This document shows, piece by piece, positions 59,064 through 64,000 of a DNA stretch of 64,000 bases (position 1 is its first letter; each line of letters begins with the position of its first letter). A program made the translations under genes and the position numbers. The stretch comes from Spirosoma radiotolerans (lineage in GTDB: Bacteria > Bacteroidota > Bacteroidia > Cytophagales > Spirosomataceae), in the NCBI RefSeq assembly GCF_000974425.1, contig NZ_CP010429.1:5441501-5505500 (forward strand), written 5' to 3'. The notes under the pieces are model-generated. The model did not search any database. It was not told where the DNA came from and was given only the letters and a program-made list of their open reading frames with translations.

Positions 59064-59091
59064 AGGCAGAAATTCACACGAATTTCTGCCT
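59064..59091 (+). terminator. Terminator of the dcw operon after ftsZ
   Basis: A perfect 12-bp stem (AGGCAGAAATTC at 59064-59075, complement 59080-59091) with an ACAC loop is followed by a T-rich run. It ends 14 nt before the next ATG (59106). Confidence 0.85.
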
Positions 59092-59105
59092 TTTCTTTTG
59101 TCCAT

Positions 59106-59810
59106 ATGAAATCGACGTTTACAGATGCCAGAAGTACGCTCGTAAGCCTGGCCCAACCGCAGCGAGCCATTGCCCTGGCCCGCTTCTTCAAAACCGGACC
59201 AGGGCAATACGCCGAAGGAGACCAGTTTCTGGGGCTTTCTATGCCGCAGCAACACACGGTTGTCAATCAGTACGCCAATCTTTCGTTAGCGGAAGTAGAA
59301 AAGCTGGTTCAGGACCCAATCCACGAATGCAGAATGGTCGGATTACTCATTTGGGTAAAGCAATCCAGTAAAGCCATTCCAAGTCAACAGGCCATCATCC
59401 GGGAACGATACCTGGTCAATCGACGCTTCATCAATAACTGGGATCTGGTAGATGTTACCTGTACCTACATCATTGGCCGATACGCGGTCAAGGGAGATCG
59501 ATCGATTCTTTACGAACTGGCTAGCGAAGATAACTTATGGAGCCAGCGAATGGCAATCGTCTCAACATTAGCGCTAATTCGGGTTGAACAGTTTGGCGAC
59601 ACATTTGCCATTGCTGAACAATTGCTGCCGCATAAACACGACCTCATTCACAAAGCTGTTGGCTGGATGCTCCGGGAGGTGGGTAAACGTAATTCAGACG
59701 CCCTGGAGGAGTTTCTGCACGATCACGTCAGCAAGATGCCCCGTACGGCTCTTCGCTACGCCATTGAGCGGTTTGAGCCCGCAAAACGAGCTTACTATTT
59801 GAAGTTGTAA
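59106..59810 (+). CDS. DNA alkylation repair protein, AlkD-like
   Basis: The protein has 234 residues from the ATG at 59106, all alpha-helical HEAT-like repeats. The AlkD active-site residues appear in place: W112 and D116 (NNWDLVDVTCT), R148 (DNLWSQRMAIV) and W187 (KAVGWMLREVGK). AlkD-type glycosylases remove N3- and N7-alkylated purines without base flipping. It has no visible damage-response partner and is next to the dcw terminator. Confidence 0.88.
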   Translation: MKSTFTDARSTLVSLAQPQRAIALARFFKTGPGQYAEGDQFLGLSMPQQHTVVNQYANLSLAEVEKLVQDPIHECRMVGLLIWVKQSSKAIPSQQAIIRERYLVNRRFINNWDLVDVTCTYIIGRYAVKGDRSILYELASEDNLWSQRMAIVSTLALIRVEQFGDTFAIAEQLLPHKHDLIHKAVGWMLREVGKRNSDALEEFLHDHVSKMPRTALRYAIERFEPAKRAYYLKL

Positions 59811-59832
59811 AGGTTTGTCGTTTACAGTTTTT

Positions 59833-60029
59833 GGTTTACGGTAGGCTGACGCGAACTACAAACATCTTACTCCGTGGCCTGCGCCCTCACAGGCCACTCG
59901 GGCGTCAGCAACTGTTTCTATTCGCAAAAATGGCCTGTGAGGACACAGGCCATGGAGTGCTTGGTTAAAAGGCTTGTGGTTTACGGTTGGCTCATGCCAG
60001 CAAATGCGTGCGTCAGCCTACCGTAAACC
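59833..60029. repeat. Nested inverted repeats between the AlkD and ffh genes
   Basis: The outer 20-bp arms (59833-59852 and 60010-60029) are exact complements. Inside lie 27-nt arms (59870-59896 and 59931-59957), matching at 24 of 27 positions; the right one carries GTGAGGACAC at 59937-59946. The element lies between converging genes and can form two concentric stems. Confidence 0.75.
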
Positions 60030-60062
60030 ACAAACTATAAACTTTATAGCCGTAAACCGAAA

Positions 60063-61382
60063 CTAGCGCATCATCTTGTTCATCTTGCCTGATGCCTGCA
60101 TGGTATTCATCTTCTTCATCATCTTCCGCATCTCATCGAATTGCTTCAACAGGTTGTTTACCTGAGTGATGTTCGTACCACTACCGGCAGCAATGCGCTT
60201 CTTGCGACTTCCATCGATAATATCGGGGCGGCTGCGTTCTTTAGGCGTCATGGAGCTAATGATAGCCTCAATAGGCTTGAACGAGTCATTATCAATATCC
60301 AGGTCTTTGATCATCTTACCCATACCCGGAATCATGCCGAGTAGGTCCTTGACGTTACCCATCTTTTTGATCTGTTGCAACTGCGACAGAAAGTCGTCGA
60401 AGTCGAACTGATTCTTACGCATTTTGGCGTTGATGCGTTTGGCTTCGTCTTCGTCAAATGCCTGCTGAGCCCGTTCAACCAGCGAAATCACATCGCCCAT
60501 GCCCAAAATCCGGCTGGCCATCCGATCAGGATAAAACACATCGAGGGCTTCCATCTTTTCGCCCGTACTGATAAATTTGATGGGCTTATTAACGACCGTC
60601 TTGATAGAAAGGGCAGCTCCACCCCGTGCGTCGCCGTCGAGTTTAGTCAGCACAACACCATCGAAATTAAGGCGCTCGTTAAAGGTTTTGGCGGTGTTGA
60701 CGGCGTCCTGCCCGGTCATGGAATCCACGACGAATAGCGTTTCGGAGGGAGAAATGGCCCGTTTAAGCGCTTCAATCTCCTGCATCATGGCTTCATCGAC
60801 GGCCAAACGTCCGGCGGTATCCACAATAACGATTTTCTTTCCGGTCTTCCGCGCCAACGCAATACCGTTTTGAGCAATCTCAACGGCATTTTTGTTTTCA
60901 GGCTCTGCGTACACCTCCACACCAACCTGCTCACCCAGCACTTTCAATTGGTCGATAGCGGCCGGGCGGTAGATGTCGGCGGCAATAAGCTGCACACCCC
61001 GGCCCTGCTTTTTCAGATACGACGCCAGCTTACCCGAAAAGGTTGTTTTACCCGACCCCTGCAAACCCGCAATCAGAATGATCGCCGGATCGCCTTTGAT
61101 GTTAATGCCCTGTGCTTCGCCCCCCATCAGTTCGGTCAGTTCTTCCTGCACGATCTTGACGAACAACTGGCCGGGTTCCACCGATATGAGCACCTTCCGG
61201 TCAAGGGCCTTTTCACGAATGCGATCCGTAATTTCCTTCGCTACTTTATAGTTAACGTCGGCATCCGTCAGTGCACGACGTACTTCTTTGATCGTCGCGG
61301 CAACGTTAATTTCGGTAATACGGCCCTGCCCTTTTAGGGTCTTTATGGCCTTATTTAATTTATCCTGAAGGTTCTCAAACAT
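60063..61382 (-). CDS. ffh: Signal recognition particle protein Ffh
   Basis: The 439-residue GTPase has the N domain (about 1-95) and the G domain with GLQGSGKTT (106-114), DTAGRLAVDEAMM, TKLDGDARGGAAL and the closing FISTGEKMEALDVF. The Met-rich M domain has SRKKRIAAGSGTNITQVNNL and ends MQASGKMNKMMR. It binds signal sequences and the 4.5S RNA. A possible promoter lies upstream at 61404-61411. Confidence 0.97.
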   Translation of the reverse strand: MFENLQDKLNKAIKTLKGQGRITEINVAATIKEVRRALTDADVNYKVAKEITDRIREKALDRKVLISVEPGQLFVKIVQEELTELMGGEAQGINIKGDPAIILIAGLQGSGKTTFSGKLASYLKKQGRGVQLIAADIYRPAAIDQLKVLGEQVGVEVYAEPENKNAVEIAQNGIALARKTGKKIVIVDTAGRLAVDEAMMQEIEALKRAISPSETLFVVDSMTGQDAVNTAKTFNERLNFDGVVLTKLDGDARGGAALSIKTVVNKPIKFISTGEKMEALDVFYPDRMASRILGMGDVISLVERAQQAFDEDEAKRINAKMRKNQFDFDDFLSQLQQIKKMGNVKDLLGMIPGMGKMIKDLDIDNDSFKPIEAIISSMTPKERSRPDIIDGSRKKRIAAGSGTNITQVNNLLKQFDEMRKMMKKMNTMQASGKMNKMMR

Positions 61383-61403
61383 AGTCTATCACAAACAATG
61401 ACA

Positions 61404-61411
61404 CAAAGATA
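61404..61411 (-). promoter_or_regulatory. Candidate -7 element of the ffh promoter
   Basis: On the minus strand TATCTTTG (61411-61404) matches TAnnTTTG. A good -33 element is not seen at the usual distance. Transcription would begin about 15 nt before the ffh ATG. Confidence 0.4.
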
Positions 61412-61597
61412 ACAGTTTCTGGCGGGCGTTTTTGCAGTGACATACTACTAAGATGAGCTTGTACGTTATTCTCGCACATTCGCTCTTCATCCATCGAAAG
61501 GGAATTGCGAAAAATTCCCCACCTGCGCCCCGATAAATAAGAACTTTTCTTTCTGGCAATATAATAATCGGTCAAGTTAGTAGCCTGGCAAAAAAAA

Positions 61598-61692
61598 GTT
61601 GGCACTGTGTTTGTATATGCCAACAGTAGACTAATTATTTTACAATTACTTAATACAAATATATGATGCAATAATACTATTACATATATTTG
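61598..61692. promoter_or_regulatory. Dyad region with two overlapping divergent -7 elements
   Basis: An 11-bp perfect inverted repeat (ACAAATATATG at 61655-61665 with its complement at 61683-61693) holds TATATTTG in both directions: 61685-61692 on plus, 61663-61656 on minus. TATG lies at the -33 distance in each case. Upstream, GTTGGCA (61598-61604) and TGCCAAC (61618-61624) form a further dyad that could bind a regulator. The two promoters share the same DNA, so only one polymerase could bind at a time. They face ffh and the 61762-62106 gene. Confidence 0.5.
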
Positions 61693-61761
61693 TGATGAAG
61701 GCATTGCCGTTTGCAGTCGTCACGGATGTAGATCATTAGTGATTATAAAACCAATTTCTTT

Positions 61762-62106
61762 ATGAGAATTAATTTGAGAAGAACTGCCACGGGTTGTTTT
61801 GCCATTGCCTCGCTGCTAACCAGCCCGCTGATCTCATCAGAAATCAGCGCTATGCCAGCGCGAGATGCCTTCACGATTACATCATCAACAAAAGCCCCCC
61901 TTATAGATACCCAGGCCCGGCCGGTCAATCTGGAGAAAACACCTGTGCTGGTTAAAAACACGCCAGTAAAACCAGAACCAGCAGGAGCGACGTCAGCTGC
62001 AAAAGAAAAAAAAGTAGAAGATAAGAAGACCATTGGCCGTTGCTGGAAACGACTCATGAACATGGCGCGCGAAATACGGAACGCGCACACGAACACGAGT
62101 AAGTAA
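61762..62106 (+). CDS. Small secreted hypothetical protein
   Basis: The 114-residue protein has a signal peptide (MRINLRRTATGCFAIASLLT, likely cleaved near residue 31) and a mature part that is Pro/Lys/Thr-rich and probably disordered (VLVKNTPVKPEPAGATS). A basic helical end follows (TIGRCWKRLMNMAREIRNAH). No domain is recognised. It has the dyad promoter upstream and a terminator downstream, so it is a complete small transcription unit. Confidence 0.6.
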   Translation: MRINLRRTATGCFAIASLLTSPLISSEISAMPARDAFTITSSTKAPLIDTQARPVNLEKTPVLVKNTPVKPEPAGATSAAKEKKVEDKKTIGRCWKRLMNMAREIRNAHTNTSK

Positions 62107-62130
62107 TATTTTCTACCCTCACCTACGCGA

Positions 62131-62164
62131 ATGCCCGGTGGTCGATTTAGACCGCCGGGTATTT
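62131..62164 (+). terminator. Terminator after the small secreted protein gene
   Basis: A 14-nt stem (62131-62144 with 62151-62164, 12 of 14 pairs) has a 6-nt loop and runs into TATTTGTGTTT. Confidence 0.7.
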
Positions 62165-62284
62165 GTGTTTATACTTCAGGCTGGTAGAAATCCGGTAGTT
62201 TGCGGTTTGTCATCTGTGGAGCTTCCTAATTGACAAATAACTTCGCGCTCTACAAACTAATTTGCTCGTTTAAACTCAGTAAAA

Positions 62285-63127
62285 ATGCGTCTTTTGATCT
62301 TTCTCCTGCTTGGCAGTTTACTAACAACGACTACGACATTTGCCCAAAAAGATACACCGATCACCGTTGCTACCTACAACCTCCGCTACAACAACAAAGG
62401 CGACGGGATAAATGCCTGGCCGAATCGAAAGGAAAACGTGAAAGCGTTGATTCAGTTCCATGAGTTCGACCTGTTTGGAACCCAGGAAGCCCTGCGCGAT
62501 CAGTTGACTGATGTGGCCGAATTGACCGAGTTTGCCTTTTTGGGCGCCGGGCGCGATGATGGGAAGGAAGCGGGCGAGCACTCGGCTATTTTCTACAAAA
62601 AGGACCGGTTCAAGGTTCTCCAGTCCGGCAACTTCTGGCTGAGCGAAACTCCCGATAAACCGGGTAAGGGATGGGATGCAACCTGCTGCAACCGGATATG
62701 CTCATGGGCCAAGTTTAATGACCTGAAAACGAAAAAAGACTTTTATTTCTTCAGCGTCCACTTCGATCATCAGGGTGTTGAAGCCCGGCGGCAATCGGGC
62801 AAGCTGATGGTTGAAAAGATTAAAGGAATCGCCAAAAACACGCCGGCAATTCTCGTGGGTGATTTTAACTCAACGCCCGACACGGAGCAGATCAAGACCA
62901 TCCAGACCTTGCTCAATGATTCACACAGCGTAACAAAAATGCCGCCCTACGGCCCCGAAGGCACATTCAATAGCTTTAAATTCGATGCGCCCATGGATCA
63001 ACGAATCGACTACATCTTTGTCAGTAAGCAATTCGATGTCCTGAAATACGGCGTCCTGACCGACGCCAAAGAGCAGCGCTACCCTTCCGACCACCAACCG
63101 GTCGTGGTGAAAGTGGTGCTGAAGTAA
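62285..63127 (+). CDS. Secreted endonuclease/exonuclease/phosphatase-family protein
   Basis: The 280-residue protein has a signal peptide (MRLLIFLLLGSLLTTTTTFAQ) and the EEP fold. Active-site motifs are visible: ATYNLRYNN (Asn), FGTQEAL (metal-binding Glu), HFDHQGVEARRQS (His), LVGDFNSTPD (Asp, Asn), RIDYIFVSK and SDHQPVVVKV (Asp-His). Members cut DNA or RNA or remove phosphate from lipids or sugars; the substrate is unknown. It is exported and followed by an 81-nt perfect palindrome. Confidence 0.88.
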   Translation: MRLLIFLLLGSLLTTTTTFAQKDTPITVATYNLRYNNKGDGINAWPNRKENVKALIQFHEFDLFGTQEALRDQLTDVAELTEFAFLGAGRDDGKEAGEHSAIFYKKDRFKVLQSGNFWLSETPDKPGKGWDATCCNRICSWAKFNDLKTKKDFYFFSVHFDHQGVEARRQSGKLMVEKIKGIAKNTPAILVGDFNSTPDTEQIKTIQTLLNDSHSVTKMPPYGPEGTFNSFKFDAPMDQRIDYIFVSKQFDVLKYGVLTDAKEQRYPSDHQPVVVKVVLK

Positions 63128-63128
63128 T

Positions 63129-63209
63129 TACCCTAAAACCAGAATACTCAAACGGAGACTTTGCTCACAGTGAGCAAAGTCTCCGTTTGAGTATTCTGGT
63201 TTTAGGGTA
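63129..63209. repeat. 81-nt perfect palindrome after the EEP gene
   Basis: The arms 63129-63168 and 63170-63209 are exact reverse complements around one central base (63169). It starts two bases after the stop codon of the EEP gene. Such a perfect and long palindrome is unlikely to be only a terminator; in single strands it would fold into a 40-bp hairpin. Confidence 0.9.
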
Positions 63210-63242
63210 GAGCACGTCCACGGACCGTGGACGTGCTCTACC
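63206..63242. repeat. 37-nt palindrome adjoining the 81-nt palindrome
   Basis: The arms 63206-63223 and 63225-63242 are exact 18-bp complements around one base. It overlaps the preceding palindrome by four bases and is followed by TGTTTTATCC, so it may act as a terminator. It is a separate symmetrical element, set next to the larger one between two converging genes. Confidence 0.85.
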
Positions 63243-63294
63243 TGTTTTATCCTAATCTGCCGGCTATGCCGTGCTGCTGTTCTGGTTTCTCCAA

Positions 63295-64000
63295 CTACCG
63301 GGAGGAAGACGACGAAACTTTAGCCGCAGCTTTCTCCACTTCTTTTTTCACCGCTTGCCGCTGGTCGTCGCGAACCGTTGGGTACTTGATGCCCAATTGC
63401 TCCAGATACGTTTTGTACTTGCTTGGGTCGTAATAAAACTTTTCTAGCTTAGGCTTGAACTCGGTCATAATCTTTTTATTCAGATAAATAGCCGGTTGCT
63501 CCTTCGACGTAATCAACGATTCATACTTGATGTCTTTGGTCTGTTCATCTTTATAATACGCCCAGGCCTCTTTGATAATCTCCGGTTTCAGCAGCATATC
63601 CAGCAAGGTCATAGCCTCCGCTTTGGCACCCGCTACAATACCTTTGTGTGCAATGGGCGTCGCCATCGAGATCGCATTGGCCCAGTGGTGACCCGGCAAA
63701 CCCGGAATGTTGCTGGGGTAGCGCAGAACAATGGTCGGCAGTGACCACGAAATATCAGCAATATCGTCCGAGCCGCCACCCATGGGCGTCATCGCCTGAC
63801 CACCCATCATCACAACAGGGGCAGTCGACGTCGGCATACCCATCGAATCCAGCTTAACCGCCAGACCTTCTACTTTAGGCGCCTGTAATTCCAGTTGTGA
63901 AGCCCGCGCCAACAACTGATCATCGTCGGTCCAAGTAGGCAGGCCCACTTTCTTGATGTTGTCATACATAGCCGCAGCAATCGGGCGGTTCGTATGTACG
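63295..64000 (-). CDS. M20-family amidohydrolase/aminobenzoyl-glutamate hydrolase-like, 3' part
   Basis: The minus-strand frame is open through the window end; about 234 C-terminal residues are seen. The stretch VHTNRPIAAAMYDN, then the metal-site GGGSDDIADISWSLP (Asp), and PGLPGHHWANAISMATPIAHKG (His) are typical of the AbgB-like M20D group. These enzymes cut amide bonds in acylated amino acids or p-aminobenzoyl-glutamate. The C-terminus has a Ser/Lys/Ala tail (VEKAAAKVSSSSSR). The N-terminal part with any signal peptide is outside the window. Confidence 0.85.
   Translation of the reverse strand, partial: VHTNRPIAAAMYDNIKKVGLPTWTDDDQLLARASQLELQAPKVEGLAVKLDSMGMPTSTAPVVMMGGQAMTPMGGGSDDIADISWSLPTIVLRYPSNIPGLPGHHWANAISMATPIAHKGIVAGAKAEAMTLLDMLLKPEIIKEAWAYYKDEQTKDIKYESLITSKEQPAIYLNKKIMTEFKPKLEKFYYDPSKYKTYLEQLGIKYPTVRDDQRQAVKKEVEKAAAKVSSSSSR

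Noticed and set aside
59811-60062. A small RNA gene such as 4.5S RNA next to ffh
   Set aside because: The folded structure is explained by nested repeats with shared motifs, and no SRP RNA tetraloop region was recognised.

Overview
The window looks like chromosome from a Cytophagales bacterium close to Spirosoma (Bacteroidota). The support is indirect but consistent. Genes for DUF2490 and DUF3078 outer-membrane proteins, a FecA-type TonB receptor and Tat-tagged Gfo/Idh and isomerase-like proteins are present. The promoters that can be recognised follow the Bacteroidota pattern (TAnnTTTG at -7, TTG or TTTG near -33). Intergenic spaces are full of long perfect palindromes. No rRNA, tRNA, CRISPR array, prophage or insertion sequence with a transposase was seen.

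Region 1 (1-6.4 kb) holds a minus-strand envelope block: TonB receptor (cut by the window edge), outer-membrane barrel, anchored hypothetical protein and DUF2490 protein. It also holds moaA, a leaderless NMT1/THI5-like binding protein and a Nudix-fold transcription regulator. The regulator diverges from a large secreted PQQ-type sugar dehydrogenase-cytochrome c protein across a striking double operator.

Region 2 (6.5-36 kb) is mostly secreted or periplasmic carbohydrate and small-molecule oxidation. It includes sugar isomerase-like, ThuA, YdjC-like and NodB-type deacetylases, a GMC oxidoreductase with its small subunit, a renalase-like flavoprotein, a glycoside-hydrolase-like protein and a lactate/glycolate permease. 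A hydroxypyruvate reductase-glycerate kinase pair, aldo/keto reductase, GH127 beta-L-arabinofuranosidase, Gfo/Idh/MocA oxidoreductase, cytochrome c-VCBS lipoprotein and S9 peptidase follow. Around 13.9-14.6 kb there are two decayed genes: a cysteine desulfurase tail, and a DUF4160 gene still joined to an intact DUF2442 partner.

Region 3 (38-59 kb) is the division and cell wall (dcw) cluster: ftsL-like, ftsI, murE, mraY, then murD, ftsW, murG, murC, ftsQ, ftsA, ftsZ. Between mraY and murD sits a 6.5 kb block. It carries rplM-rpsI, rpsB and tsf, followed by an ECF sigma factor, a 67-residue protein, an MscS-like membrane protein, a DUF3078 outer-membrane protein and mscL. The second half of this block reads as a candidate envelope-tension module: a transcription factor translated next to mechanosensitive-type channels, embedded among wall-synthesis genes. 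MurF, MraZ and RsmH are not in the window.

Region 4 (59-64 kb) holds an AlkD-type glycosylase, ffh, a small secreted protein, an endonuclease/phosphatase-fold protein and the 3' part of an M20 amidohydrolase.

The most unusual sequence features are the palindromes. One 64-nt element lies in frame inside a DUF3431-like gene. Others are an 81-nt perfect palindrome, hairpins sharing the apex GTGAGGACAC, a second family sharing GTGATGTC arms, and unrelated long stem-loops in many dcw spacers.
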